Assembly (NCBI GenBank): GCA_008711295.1
Contig: VUYV01000019.1
Location: forward strand, 7,071,882 to 7,135,881
DNA: 64,000 nt
Reading direction: 5' to 3'
Source of the DNA: Anarhynchus alexandrinus
Lineage: Eukaryota; Chordata; Aves; Charadriiformes; Charadriidae
Shown: positions 12,817 to 25,900 of the stretch, in pieces
Numbering within the stretch: position 1 is the stretch's first letter
Layout of the letters: the number at the start of each line of letters is the position of its first letter
Made by a program: the position numbers and the translations under genes
The notes under the pieces: generated by a model
The model's input: only the letters and a program-made list of their open reading frames with translations
Databases searched by the model: none
Told to the model about the DNA's origin: nothing

Positions 12817-13798
12817 GGGAGGGCAAGAGAAGAAGTGGAAGAAAGTAAAAAGGCAGACACCAGAGCAGGGCAAATAACAAACAGCATTCCCAAAATGGCA
12901 GGGAGTTGATAATATGATACACATTCAGCTGATACCAGAGGACAAATTATTTTCTTCGTGACAGACAAGGCCCAAAGAAAAAATAAAGGCCACAGACAAT
13001 CCGAGAAAAAAAAACCACCTTCCTGTCCTATATTTGGTCAACTGTTATTAACACTGGTATATGAACAAGACATAGCAGCTAGACACCTGAGGTATTTTCA
13101 CGCTTATCTATTTCTAGCTGGGTCTATTCTTTGCTGCTTCGGAGAAAATAAAAAGCAACAAGCCCCCTTGCCCTTGCTGGCAAATGGAATAGAGAAACAC
13201 ATTCCATCTTAAGAGAGCTGGAGATATATATTCTTTGTGTATACTTTGAAAAATATTGTCTTAACGCAGAGCTGCAAGTATTCTCAGGACATGGAGAGCA
13301 ATGCAACATTCCTCAGAGGCAATGAAAGCAAGGACTGAAGGGAGGGAGCCTGATCCGGAGATTTCGAGGCAGTAAAAGTCTCTCTCAAGCAGCTAGTCTA
13401 ACCTGAAAGGTCAGAACACAACAGAAGTTATCGTCTCCTGAGCATGTCCTATATGGCAGGTAATGACATTATGCAAGCTCTCTCAGACCAAGCCTTGTAT
13501 CTAGCTAAACCCCTACTGAGGAACAAGGTTTTCCCACTGGTTCACCCGTAATCTGACACAGTGAAAGTATTTTTTGATTTAGGGAAACCTAATATAACCA
13601 AAGATGTCCTTTCTTTCACCAAGACGTGGAAGAACAATATCAGACTATACAGGGGAAAAAATATCACCTTGAAAAAAATGATTTTTTGCTACATGGAAAT
13701 GGAAGGAATATCATCATTTCAGTGAGGTTTTATACAGAACGATGGAATGTAGCTTTCATCCCCTAATAACTGATCTTAAAAATGTATAAGATATAAAT

Positions 13799-13832
13799 AA
13801 TGATCACAAAACATTCTTATTATGTGATCATT
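13799..13832. repeat. Inverted repeat, 9-bp arms, 16-nt spacer
   Basis: AATGATCAC (13799-13807) and its exact reverse complement GTGATCATT (13824-13832) could form a hairpin or cruciform. The arms are AT-rich and no terminator or RNA context is visible. Confidence 0.9.
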
Positions 13833-14057
13833 CATGTGTGTTTGCCTTAAGTATTATAAAAAAAAAAATCCTTCTGTTTTTCAAATGTCATTTTTACTTT
13901 TCATACAGGTTTTCTCCTTCTAGAAAAATTGTTTCCAAATTTTGAGTTCTCTCCTTAGCACGAAATAGATAAATTTTATTCTTCATCTTGAAGTTCTCCT
14001 ATATATTAAAAATGATCATATCAAATCACCTGAGATACCTTTACTGATATTCATCCT

Positions 14058-14191
14058 TTGTATTAATTGCATAGCACCTCAGGGATTCCCCAGTATCACG
14101 CTTTGTGTTGCACAGCTAATATTTTATTGTATTGCAGAAATATGAACTGCAAATGTAATTTCTGAAAGGTATAAATTTGCAATTAATACAA
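14058..14191. repeat. Inverted repeat, 14-bp arms, 106-nt spacer
   Basis: TTGTATTAATTGCA (14058-14071) is matched by its exact reverse complement TGCAATTAATACAA (14178-14191). A 134-bp unit bounded by inverted repeats resembles a small MITE, but no flanking target duplication and no second copy in the window were seen. Confidence 0.85.
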
Positions 14192-14785
14192 TGTAATAAA
14201 TAGCTTAATTTGTACAAGTGGCTGAATTCAGGCAGCAACATCTCTAACAAATATTAAGAAAAGACTGATCTACAAAAGTTATAAAGGTTCATTGGAAATT
14301 TTGCTGAGCACTGTAAGACAGCTCTTTAATCTTCTAAGCTAAAGGAAACAATAACAATTAAAAATTCTCATCAGTAATTTCCTCTTTGAAGAACACAGCC
14401 ACAAGATCAACATTAAGAGATGTACTACTCAGGGATCAGTGAAACTCAGAAGGTCTAACAGTTCAGTTTATTTTGAATACATATTTAAGATCTTGTTTCT
14501 AATCAGCTACTATTTATAGATTCTACCAATTAATCCCAGTTACTTTCTGAGTAAACTGTGTTGACCCAAAAAGACTTACATGATCCCTCTGAATTCAAAG
14601 ACTGTAAGCATCATTTTCAGAATCTGGGGTTTCTTTTATACCTTACTCAAATTTACGAGGTATTGCAGGCAAGGCATGATCTTTCCCTGACAGGATACAA
14701 TATAGGAATCATTTCTTCCACTGCTCATCTCCCGATTTGTAATAGAACATTTAAATACTTTAGTTTCATGCCTTGCTTTTTAAAG

Positions 14786-14836
14786 TAGGTGGACAGGATG
14801 ACTTCTTAAGGTCCTTTCCCAAGGCATTTTCTATGT
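14786..14836 (+). mobile_element. Ancient CR1-family 3' end
   Basis: The sequence runs GTAGGTGGACAGGATGACTT, then CTTAAGGTCCTTTCCCAAGG and ATTTTCTATG. This follows the CR1 3' end pattern GGACTAGATGACCTC, GAGGTCCCTTCCAACC, GATTCTATG with scattered changes. Only about 50 bp remain. Confidence 0.6.
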
Positions 14837-14898
14837 AAAAGTTTGTATTTGCTACTTACGCCTTAAATTTCCAATGGGCAAAAAGAAGGTACTTTTCT

Positions 14899-15030
14899 TC
14901 CCATTTTACGAGCTGGGAACAGAACCACAGCCACTAAAAGTCTTGCCTGGGTACGGCATACCGGGAATTCAACATAGCACTGAATTAAAACTCATTCTTC
15001 TGCACTTCAGTCCAGCACCTTCACACAACA
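14899..15030 (-). mobile_element. MIR-like SINE remnant, longer copy
   Basis: On the plus strand TTCCCATTTTACGAGCTGGG is followed by AACAGAACCACAGCCACTAA, AAGTCTTGCCTGGGTACGGC, CGGGAATTCAACATAGC and CTTCAGTCCAGCACC. The same order of blocks occurs in the reverse complement of MIR and related amniote SINEs (CCCATTTTACAGATGGGGAA, ACTAAGTGACTTGCCCAAGG, GGGAATTGAACCCAGG, CCCAGTCCAGTGCCC). Decay is heavy. Confidence 0.6.
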
Positions 15031-18000
15031 AAATAATTTTCTTTCGCAGTAATGTAATATTTTTGCTTCATCTCACAGGATGAGGCAGAGACAAATTCTA
15101 AATACCAAGAAAGAAAGACAACATGATTTTTTGGTCAAATTTCTGTAAATTTCAGGTTGTTTTTAATTTAGTTGTTCTACAAGAATGCTCTATGCGTACC
15201 CTACGACCAACTCAGCAAAAAATCATCCAAGTAGGGCTAACATCTGCCCCTAAAAGTATAAGAAATCTCACAGTTTACAGTTTAAATTCTTCCTAAAAGT
15301 ACTTTAATAAATCTGCTTGAAAATATTCATTGCTTTTGTTTAAAAGTAATTCACAATCTTATATTTCAGTTACGAGAGCGACCAACACATTAGCCGTATT
15401 ACAGAAAAAGTCCACTAGTTCCAGTCGGGTCATTCTCACATGTCCATTTTTCTAGAAATGCAAAAGGAAAGTTCCATTCATGATAATTCAGACCCTAACA
15501 CTCTTCCAACCACGTCATTATAGAAGTTTAAGCAGATAAAGGAAATAAACAAAAGCTGACAGGAAGCTGAAAGAATATAGCATTTGGTAATGATAAAAAG
15601 TCAGAAACAGGGGAACCTACTTCAGTCTGCAAAGTCATTATAATAATTTGTTTAGAAAGCAGTGAAGAAAAAAAAAAAGAGTAAATACTTTGGAAACTGC
15701 TGGATCAATTTGCAAGTGCTGAAAGCACACCAGCCTCAGAGACTCAGGGACATTTGTATTAAGCAAGAGACACACAATTAAGCTGCATCTCAAGCTAAAA
15801 CCCTGAGGGCTCCACATTTCATTCCAGTCAACTACTGCTGTTTTTTGGCACTATTTTCATTGCAAATATGAGTAATGTGGGCCCTTTAGTCACTATTAAG
15901 CAGTAATCTGGGGAAATCATCCCCTTCCAATAATCTTATACTCCAATTTAGGGCACTCTGAAACCACATAATGAATAATATTGTCGCCAGTTCTCTCCTA
16001 TAATGACACATGACATATGCCTGCTATTGCTCTTTTCAAATCAAATCCAACTGTGTTGCTTTTTTTTCAGAAAATCCTGTTTATTGTATTCAAGTTTCTT
16101 CTTCACTCAGTAGATGTAGAAGTAAATTTCTGCTTCACAAGCAAGACTGTTACCTTGGCATTCAGAAAGCAGTGGATTCCTTTGCAATCCAAACAAAATT
16201 ATTTTTTCAAGTGAGTAACGCCATGTCAGGTTACAAGTTACTCATGAATAATAAACAATGCATTTTCACTGGAAATTAGAAGCTAATAAAGAGAGCTTCC
16301 ACTGTTCTTGCCCCCCCCCCGCCCCCGCATGGATTTTACCTGCTACTAAGGTCTGCCCCTGCAGAATTCGCAAGAATGATTTCCCTGTTGACAAATGGAG
16401 AAAAGCTTTTATAGCTAAATCACGCTATCTATCCATTTTTATGTCTTATGACCCTTCTGTTTTTCATAACCATTGGAAATAAGACGGTCAATAACATACA
16501 CTGGAGCAACGTTCTAAGGAATATAGCACATTTAAATCCGTGCTGTCTTAGAAAAAACCAACAAGCTGCAACAAATAAAAAAGCCTTTTAAAGATATGCA
16601 AAGATTTCAAGAAGAAAATAGTCTCAGAGATGAAGGTAGAAACTTTTTGATACTTCTGCTTTTACTAAATTGAAAATTCAACCTTTACCTTACCTATAAA
16701 AGATGGTTTAAAGATGTACTTTACCAAAACATTGCTTTTCTGTTTTTCAAGTAATCGAAGGCAATGTGAAATACACTGCACTTTATCAGAAATATTCCTA
16801 AATTATTCTCCGACTTGCTCTGAAGCAGCATATCTAAGTTTTAGATAACAGTGTGGATAATTCCTTATTCATCCCAGGCAAACACAATCAATTGCATTCT
16901 AGAAATTCAATTTAAAAGTAATTTATCTTACATTAATATTCCAAATCCACAAGATTTCACATAAAGCTATTCTTGCAGCATAGTAAATTTCCAATAGACA
17001 TTGTTATTAAAATAAAAATGATCTCGAGCAAAATAGCTTGCAAGCTGTGTGGTACAGTCTCTGTCTTTGCAGTATTTACTCTGTATGTGTGGTAGTAGGG
17101 AAATTTATGTGAAATCTGGTGGAAGTATAATTTACAGCTGAATTTTAAATAATCTATTACACAAAATCTACATAAAAAGACAACTTTGCAGGTGACCTTT
17201 TCAAGAAGCTTTCATCATCTTACAGACATGCTGACTTATTAGTCAACTCATAGTTCTTCACAGTACTAAGTGGTGATTTCCCTGTGGTAGTTAGATGATA
17301 TTTTGCAAGGAGTGATTGCATGGTGCTCATATACTGTGTTGCTTATTTATTTCTTCTTTCACATACTTTATGACCGTTCAAGAGGCAGGTTTATTTACCG
17401 TGATTAAGAAAAATGCATTATGGAGATACCTGGAACTATCAATTAGGAAACAAAATGTAAGGTTGATTCAGTAGTGATCTCACATTTCTTGACACTTTAA
17501 TTGGGCTGCTATATTTATCCAGGGAGGGGGCAATGGAATTAGAGATCTTAGTCTCATTTCTATAGGTAAACTTTATCACATTAAAAAACCCCACACTCAG
17601 ATGAAATTAATATACCTACTATAATAAGTGATCGGATTAGCACAAAAAATGGTTCTCTGAATATTATCTACAGAGCACGTAACTAATGGTAGACAAAATA
17701 AATTAACAATTATTGATACATGGATAAAATTAAAAAGGGAAAACTGAAAACAATCATAGCTAAGTAACACCCATAACACCAGGCTGAAATGTGCCTGTAT
17801 TAATATACTGGTGATGTAAAAAGATGCGAAGATGTAGGCAGTCAACGCACCTTACGGAGTTTTGAATATTTTTGGGACACTCTTCTCATTCAAAAATAAA
17901 AGTTGTTGAATATTTTCAGTATTTGAAAACATAATGTCCATTATATTTGTTTCCCCTTGCTTACCATCTTTGGCTTAGAGTGATGCACTTTGTGAGAGAC

Positions 18001-18732
18001 CCCAATCAATCATACCAGAAATCAACTCATAACTTATATTGTCACAACTGTTCACAATATTAAAGGTTTAGGCTACCTTTTCTGCGTGTGAGAGCACACA
18101 CGATTTCTCATGCAAATTACTTCATATGTACAGAAAAGGGGTGGTCTTCTCCCTTCAGGACACTGCAGGCTATGGATTAGAAGATGTGTGCAAACCTATG
18201 GTAGAACATGAACAGAAATTTGAGATCCATGTGCACTGCTCTTTCAACAGAATGCAATATTCAGAGTTGAAACACTCGTGTAGGGGCAAAAGTTTCAAGG
18301 GTTACTCTAAACAGAAGTATGAACTTAGCAGAGCGTATTGAAAACCAGATGTTAAAAAGCATGCTTTTACAATACAAAAGCCTATGTTCTAGTATTCCAT
18401 CATATTTTCAGAAAAAGAAAGAGCACTGATTGCAAAAACATTGCTATAATGGTGTTAAGTTTGCTGTTGTCCATTAAAGCCACATGAGCAAAATAGCATC
18501 AGAAAGAAAATCTCAGAAGTAGAAAAGTAGGTAACAGTAATGATAAACATAGCATATACAGTGTAGAATAAAACCCACAACATTCAATTGAAGTGCTTCT
18601 ATATGACCATAGCACTCTATATTTCTCATCTCTCAGGTTGAAAATAGAGTTTAAACATCAATTCCCAAAGCTGCAGCATGTTTTCCAGCTCATGCAAAAC
18701 CAATAAAACTTCTTCAGGTTCAAAATCAGCTT
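15031..18732. other. Non-coding, no recognised feature
   Basis: Unassigned AT-rich sequence. A C-rich run (C10-G-C5, 16311-16326) is the only strong simple-sequence feature. A T-run ending in CAG near 16068 looks like a splice acceptor by chance. Open frames reach 89 codons (16010-16279 plus) and none is recognisable. Confidence 0.8.
16311..16326. repeat. C-rich homopolymer run
   Basis: Ten C, one G, five C in an AT-rich setting. The complementary strand is almost pure G. The exact length is prone to sequencing error. Confidence 0.9.
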
Positions 18733-18758
18733 CTATTATACCAGCCTATTATACCAGC
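18733..18758 (+). repeat. 13-bp tandem duplication
   Basis: CTATTATACCAGC is present twice, end to end and without mismatch (18733-18745, 18746-18758). Probably a recent slippage event. Confidence 0.92.
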
Positions 18759-21700
18759 CCCAAACCAGGGCTTTCTCAATTATATATTCCTTTGTGGTGG
18801 TTTGGCTTTTTTTTTTTATCTGCTGCCTAAATTTATGCTAGTAGTAACTCCGCTATACTCAGCAGACATGTAGTGGTGAATTTAGTAGAACGTACACATG
18901 AAAAATATAATTTCATGCAAATAGATGACCTTTAATTTTAAAAGAAATGAAGTTATATACTCATTTCACCCCTATTGCTACATACCTAGGAGAAATTAAT
19001 TTCCACCAAAGATGCTGAACAGCCATGCCAACTTGTGTAAAACCTAATTATCTAAAATCCCATATATATTTTACTGGAAATACACTGGATATTCCCTTAT
19101 GGACCAGATTAAGGTATGGTCACACCACACTCAAATTGTGGGATAGGTTCATAAACTGTTAAAACTGTGAATATAAAAGGCGTGCTTCCATTTCTCTGAA
19201 TGCCTGATGCACTTTCACAATTGGGGTGCTGTGAAGTTAATTACCAAGATATCAGATAAAGACTGGCAGTTTACAGGACCACAATTTGATGACCACGGGG
19301 TGCAAACTGAGGAGGGAATAGGACATAACCTTTATCATACTTGAAGTAATTAGTCTCATGCCAATGAAGGGAGACAGCTAATATTCTTTTTCCTTGTTGC
19401 ATTTACTTGTGAAATCCTGCTTGACCACAAGAGCTAAAAGGAATGAATGATACTCTGATCGGATCACTCATTTGTAAGGTCAAGAGTACATCACAGACTT
19501 CGCTGTAGCTGCAGTGTTATCAAAATCACAATTATATTTATACATACAGACATAATGCCTTTTAAGAGAAACTTCTGGCAGCGCAAACGTGACCATGTAA
19601 AAACTTTCACATTCACTCATGCGGAAGTTGAGGTTTAAAGAACTTTTAAAATGTTGCAATATTTTAGCAAATTACAAAGAAGGCCAAAATAAAAACTCGT
19701 TGAAAGACTGTACAACTCTCTTACAGCTGAGAGCAGCAGTTACCTGTTGGTTATTATAAAGGGAAATCTCAATTTACTGATCACTGCATCAGAGCTTCAG
19801 AAGCGTTTTAGATGGATGAGTCAGAAGATTTAATTTGAAATACCTTTAACCAAATGACAAAACATATTACTGATGACCATAATGATAGATGATCTATAAA
19901 ATTAAGACATATAAACATGCATGTTAAAATCAGGGCTCAAACTTGTTATAAACCCATGCAAATGAAGAACCAATGGAATCAGTGGGTTTGAATCCAGACG
20001 CAGAAATTTGTCTCCAGAACCCATATTGAAGGAATGGGGCTTTGAACAATACTGAAAGCTTTTCCTTTACATTCTGCCAAATGGTAACTGAGCCCTTTTC
20101 CCTTTAACTCCCCAGTCCTGTGGCAGACGGAAAGAACGGGAAGGCGAGCACTGTAGGTTCTATGCCCTGCATGGACTCAAATTAGAGAAGCATACAAAAC
20201 ATAAACCAGATAACAATAGGAATCCAACCTCAAATGGTTTTTGCATATTACTCACAGTCAATTCGTACACTTGTTTTCTGAATTAAGTATTTGCTGTAGA
20301 TATATTTAACCAGCTTTGTGCACATGATTATTAATTACTTTTATCACTATTAACCAAAATTTCCTCTATGTGCTTGCCAGCCAAACGTTGTTCTGCTATT
20401 CTCATCTCTGACCCTGTAATAATTTGATAACATTTTCCAATTCATTACATTGGTAAATTTCTATTGCATGTAGGACATAATACCTATGGTCCTTTGAAGA
20501 AACTGAGTCACTTTATCGCATCATTACAGACACAGATCAAAATTCAACCTTCTGTTACAGCAGGGTGAAACCTTGAGTGGAATGTTAATTGCCAAGGTGG
20601 TCTCTGCTCCCATACCGAGGTAAGCTTCATTGTAAAAGCACAGCACCAAAGTGTACAGGTAGTATTTCTTACCACATTTGTTACAGCTACAAAACATTCT
20701 GGGTTTGGTTTGCAAAGACAAGGAAGCTTCTGAAATAAGTGATGTTATTTTGGAAAGATCACAAATTTGCTGTGAACTTAATGCTTTTCCCAGTGCCTAG
20801 TATTGGGAAAAATACTCAGAACTTTTGACTTCCTACTACACATCTCTGGTTTTTAACTCATAAAAATTTCTAAGACCTCTTGGAACTCACTGCCTACTTC
20901 TTATACATAAACTTGTGAGCAGATAGTGAAAAAATAAACTATTATACAACACCTATGCCAAGTTTTTGCTGCAGAGACAGCTCGATCAAAACTGTACTAA
21001 ATCAGACAATGTTTGGCAGTGAGGTTGCACCATAAACATATTGTACAAGATTAGATAAATCTATCATAATATCTATTTGCATAGAATTAGCACTAATTAC
21101 TAATTACTCACATTTAGATTTTTCCCCAAAAGACCAACCTCACTAGCTTTTTTATGGATTCACAGTGATGTAAGTATGAAAGTACACTGAAACCCTGCAG
21201 GGTCTGCCACAGCCAGATTACATAAATATTATCTGAACTGTCACAGAACGGAGCAGAACAGTCCTTCCTTGGACAGGGAAGGACAAGTAAACTTCTACTC
21301 TGGAAAACAAACATTTGCTAATACAAAGTTATCATCCAGCACCTCCATTTTGGGAAACTGTTAGGATACAAAGTAATTCTGAAATCACTCCCTTTTCCCC
21401 TTTATGGACTTTTATAAAGGAACTGAACCTGTTAGGATCTATCCAAAAGGATTATGACTTTGTCTTGGGACTTTAAAGTGGGATTTTGTTTCATTTGCTA
21501 CTATTTTCTATCTTACTTGTTAGCTGCATTATCCATGTTTCCTGAGTGCTACATTTTCATCCTGTAGGAAAAAAACACAAAACACTTCTGTAGAGAGCTG
21601 AGCTAGTGTCTCTTAAGTACAGCATTTAATGCAACTAGGTTTAACTAATTTTTTCCTTTATTTTCTTCTCCCACTTCCACAACAGTTAGAAAATGGTGAA

Positions 21701-22701
21701 GATCCTTTTAAATAATGTTCTGGACTTATGCCCAAACATGTGGCTAAATGAGCAAAATGTGCTCTGCTTATATGAAGAGACACATCATTTATATTTATCA
21801 CAAAAAATTAAGACAATGGCCTGCAAATACAGGCATGTAACATCAATAAACATGAATGCCGTGCCCACAACTATTCAGCAGCAATGTTAACAGAGCAAAA
21901 GTCTGCCTATAGAGTGAAAATAAATGTCATACAAAAGGTTTCACACAGGTATACATTCCAGATTAAAATTTCAGTATGTGAACATATTGGACAATCAGCA
22001 GGCCACAGTGTGTAATCACACGAGCTTAGTTTCTTATGAAACTAGACTAAAACAGGAAAAAGAAATATAAGTAGTCAGTTCAAGAAGATGACCATTGGGT
22101 TCTGATTATTTCAAGACTCCCTCCTACCTCTTCTTATAATTCAAAAACGAATGTCAAAGACAAAAATGTTTTCTGGCTCCACATTTTTTTTTCTAGTCCT
22201 GAACATAAGTATATAAATATGTAAGTATGACACAATATATTCCAGGGTGGATAATGCCATCTGTAGCTAGCTCTGCCACAATTTTGTCTTGATTTACCCA
22301 GGATATGAATAATCAGTACAGATATGTAAAGGGAAAAACCTCAGAAGTAACTATAGTTTCCGAAGCAGCTTAAAAATCTGATTTTAGTTTGTGAAGATCT
22401 GGGTGAGGTGAGGGTTGCCATCCTCTATCAAATAGAGCCATTCCACTATATATATTCTAACGGAACACTGGTCAAGTTTATTTTAATTTGTTATAAAGAA
22501 CTCCCTTTGCTTCTCTCAAAGTCTCAGAATCAGCCATCAATTTCTAAACATTCTACTAAATAAATTATTTCACAAAATAGTAATTGCCTACATCCCCATA
22601 ATTTAAGATTGACATTATTTGCATTTGAAAGTACTTGGTATTTTATATGTGGAATACATTTTACAGGCACGTTACTGTGCATCACTTCAAAGCTGATTTT
22701 T
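18759..22701. other. Non-coding, no recognised feature
   Basis: Unassigned AT-rich sequence with no exon, RNA gene or transposon that I can recognise. A small perfect hairpin (7-bp arms, TTAT loop) lies at 22027-22044. Several exact ATGCAAAT octamers occur (for example 18915-18922 and 19956-19963). Open frames stay below 77 codons. Confidence 0.8.
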
Positions 22702-22706
22702 CCTGT

Positions 22707-22947
22707 TGTGGTGGGTTGACCCTGGCTGGATGCCAGATGCCCACCAAAGCTGCTCTATCACTCCCCTCCTCAATGGGACACGGCAGAGAAAATCGCTGAT
22801 GGACTCGGCCTTGGCCAGCGGCAGGTCCATCTTGGAGCCGGTTGGCATTGGCTCTGTTGGACATAGGGGAAGCTTCTAGCGGCTTCTCACAGAAGCCACC
22901 TCTGTAGGCCCCCCACTACCAAAACCTTGCCACGCAAACCCAATATA
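22707..22947 (-). mobile_element. Solo LTR of an endogenous retrovirus, internally deleted
   Basis: Non-coding LTR of an avian endogenous retrovirus family, recognised at both ends. On the minus strand it starts TATTGGGTTTGCGTGGCAAG and ends in GGGTCAACCCACCACA. The plus strand therefore begins TGTGGTGGGTTGACC at 22707 and ends CCCAATATA at 22947, with one change from the expected terminal CA. An exact 5-bp target duplication, CCTGT, flanks it (22702-22706 and 22948-22952), which fixes the borders. Family members I remember are about 1.3 kb long; here roughly the first 145 bp (minus-strand sense) join the last 95 bp directly, near 22794. No coding sequence is present, and the LTR promoter region seems to lie within the deleted part. 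Confidence 0.85.
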
Positions 22948-25900
22948 CCTGTAAAACTGAAAAAGGTGTTAAAAAAACCAAAAAGGCCCGGATGACGATA
23001 TTTTCCCTTTATTTGCTATTCTATTAATATGCTTCCAATGGACATTCAATCACAATTCTGTTATTTGTACTGTATGCTTTTTTCCATCAACTTCCAACTT
23101 TTCAATTAAAGCAGTGATAACTTTAATGGTAAACCGTAGTACCCATGCTCAGTATTATACTTGAGTTGTTATTAAAGCGGTTGCTCAAAAGAGAGAGAAT
23201 CGTTTATATCAACTAATTTTTCCTCACAGCTGTGGAGATCCTTCGCTGTGGAGATCAAACTACTGGGAGTAGAATGAATTTTCGTTTCAATTAAATTTAC
23301 CTTTAAACATCTCTTTGGAACATTAAGGATCAGGTATGATTTGTGTTTCTTTATTTCACAGTAAAAGCTTAGGAAACTGAGCACTCTTGCTACTTCATCC
23401 TCTATGTCAAAAGAGGTTTTCTGGCACCTGTTATGCTAAAAGACTGGGATTAATTTCAACAGTAGAACTAGAAGATACCACATAAACGTTGTAGTACAAT
23501 GTCTTAGAATGGTGAATCATTCACATTATGGAAACTTCAGGTCCTATTCCGTGTTGCTTAACTCCAGTAAGAGAAATGCAATTAAAAGAATTCACTTGGG
23601 TTCAGTGGCTCTTATGTTTCTACTAAATCCCACATTTTTTTTAGAGTGGGTTTTTTTCCTCCCCCATACCAAAATTTTTGGGCAAGTGATGGGAAAAGAA
23701 AAGAGCCCCAATCCTTTTCTATTGTTCATAAAGCACTGACAGAGCTAAACTGTTCTCTAGTGTTTAGGATTTCACAAAATGAGGGTTAGTATCCAGGAAA
23801 AAACTGAGTAGGACATGCAAGGCTGTTATAAATTTTGCATTTATCCTCTAAATGTACAGTCTAATAAAATGGATGTACAATTAACAATACCAAATAAGCA
23901 CTGTGGTTTTATTTGCAAATGGATGTATTTTAGGGCTGAATTTACCCATCATTCCTTATGCCATAGAGACCATTTGGTCTGAACAAGCAAAATAAGTGGG
24001 CTTCTCAAAGAGATTAAATCCACTCTCTCTCTGCTAATCTAAATGCCCCGTAAACTGCAGTGTAAATTAAAGTTACCTAAACTAACTATAAATGATTTCT
24101 CTCAGGATGAAATACAACTCCACCAGTATGGAGCTTAATGCAGCCAGATTTACGTTCTTCAAATAGAAATCAACAATACATGTACAGTCTGATTCCCTGT
24201 TATGATGATCATCCCACTCATCACCTAGTTCAGCTTCTCACCACATGGAGTGTTCAGAGAAGACCAAAGAGCAATACCACTCTGTACTGACAGACCTGCA
24301 GTAAAGATGGAAAGAACAGTTCTGAAGCAAACTAGGAAATTTCCTTGCTTTTGTAATGTCTGCAACTTTTTCTTCTTGCATACCCATTCCTATTTTTCTC
24401 CAGAACCAAAGGCTGAGATTCACTGCAATGACACATTAGCCTGGGCAATTAACAGCTGCTCTACCACTGTGAAAACACAGGAAAACATTAAGGACAGAAA
24501 CTTTAAGTTTGCTTTCTTGGATAGGCATCTCTGGTCTAAGTCACCTGGATAATCACAGCCACGCTCAAAGATATGGAAAAGCAAGTTTTGTATCCATCTG
24601 CAGCCCAAGCCTTTGTTTTGTGAAGAAGAGCACTTATCAGAGGAAAACTACAATATTTTCTATCAACTCGTTCACACAGAACAGTTTGGTACAATTTTAC
24701 ACACTGATTTAATTATCCAAGTGAATAGTAGAGTAAGATTGTTTTCCTGCCAAGTTTTAAAGTGGTCCCCACACCCAGCCAGTATTTTTCATTCCAAAGG
24801 AAGTTTAAACTGAAATTACACATACCTAGGGTTTTGTTCCTGCTTTATTCTGCTGGTTCCATGATGTAATTATATTATGGTATTGAAAGCAGTTCATTTT
24901 TGCGCAGGTATTACCATTTTTATTAACCAAAGTAACAACAAGTATATATCATTTACAATTAGTCCCCATAAGTGTTTAACTAAATACCTCAGAAATTTGG
25001 AAATTAAACCAGTAACAAACAACTATTATTTACTGGCGTGTTTTAATAAGGTTAGAGCCCTCTGTGTTTTATCTTCCGAAATTATTTTACTCTAGCCACT
25101 TCGACTGGTGTAAAATTCTTGACTAAGACACATAGCCTTATTGTCACCCTGAGTAGTGGCTCTTCATCTTATGATTAATGGGCAGCTCCATTCATTGGGT
25201 AATTTAAACATGCAGAAACTTTGCAAGCAAATTAATGGCCTTCAGGAGTCTCAGCCAAATTGCACAAATACAGAGTTAGCAGCAATGAAGTTATACTGTA
25301 AACAAAACGGCACAAAAGTTACAACAAGTTAAAAATCATTTACCATTTTTACCAGGAAATTAATTTATAAATATTTCAGCAATATTAGCTTTCTACAGAT
25401 TGCACTCTTGAAACTTGTCTTCTGACAAATTCCTAAAATTTATTATCTCTGCTGGTATCGAAATCATTGTTATTCCACCATAACTGTTTTTCAAACATCT
25501 TCTAAAATACTGGTTGCAAGCAACGACTATAACTACAGGCCACATATATTCCCTTCCCATACGACAGATAGATTTTAATATATAGGACCACACAACCAAC
25601 AAACTGTAAAATCAGTAATGAAACCCAAGAAATCCCACTAAACAAATTCTTACAAGAATTAAGCACTTTACAGTAGAAGTTCCTAAATCGTTTCAATTGT
25701 TACATCACTTATGGGACGATTATTTCATGAAGCCCCAAATGACAGAAAGAACACAAATTAAATCTGTGCCAGGGTCACAGTCTCACTTATATTTGTTATA
25801 ATCAAGTAAAGTTTCATAATCCTCATTGTGGAAAGAACTGATCAAGGAGAATTTTTTCCAAAGTTCTAAGTTTACTTAAGCATCTTTCTACTTATGTACA

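Larger units (their letters stand above)
12817..14785. other. Non-coding; two inverted repeats
   Basis: No exon or transposon identified. Two perfect inverted repeats are listed separately (13799-13832 and 14058-14191). Small open frames (up to 84 codons at 12958-13212 plus) are unremarkable. Confidence 0.75.

Noticed and set aside
17518..17535. CCAGGGAGGGGGCAATG as a CTCF-like site
   Set aside because: One extra G between the two core blocks; poor match.
22682..22864. 60-codon minus-strand open frame
   Set aside because: Runs through the LTR and its flank; LTRs of this kind do not code here.
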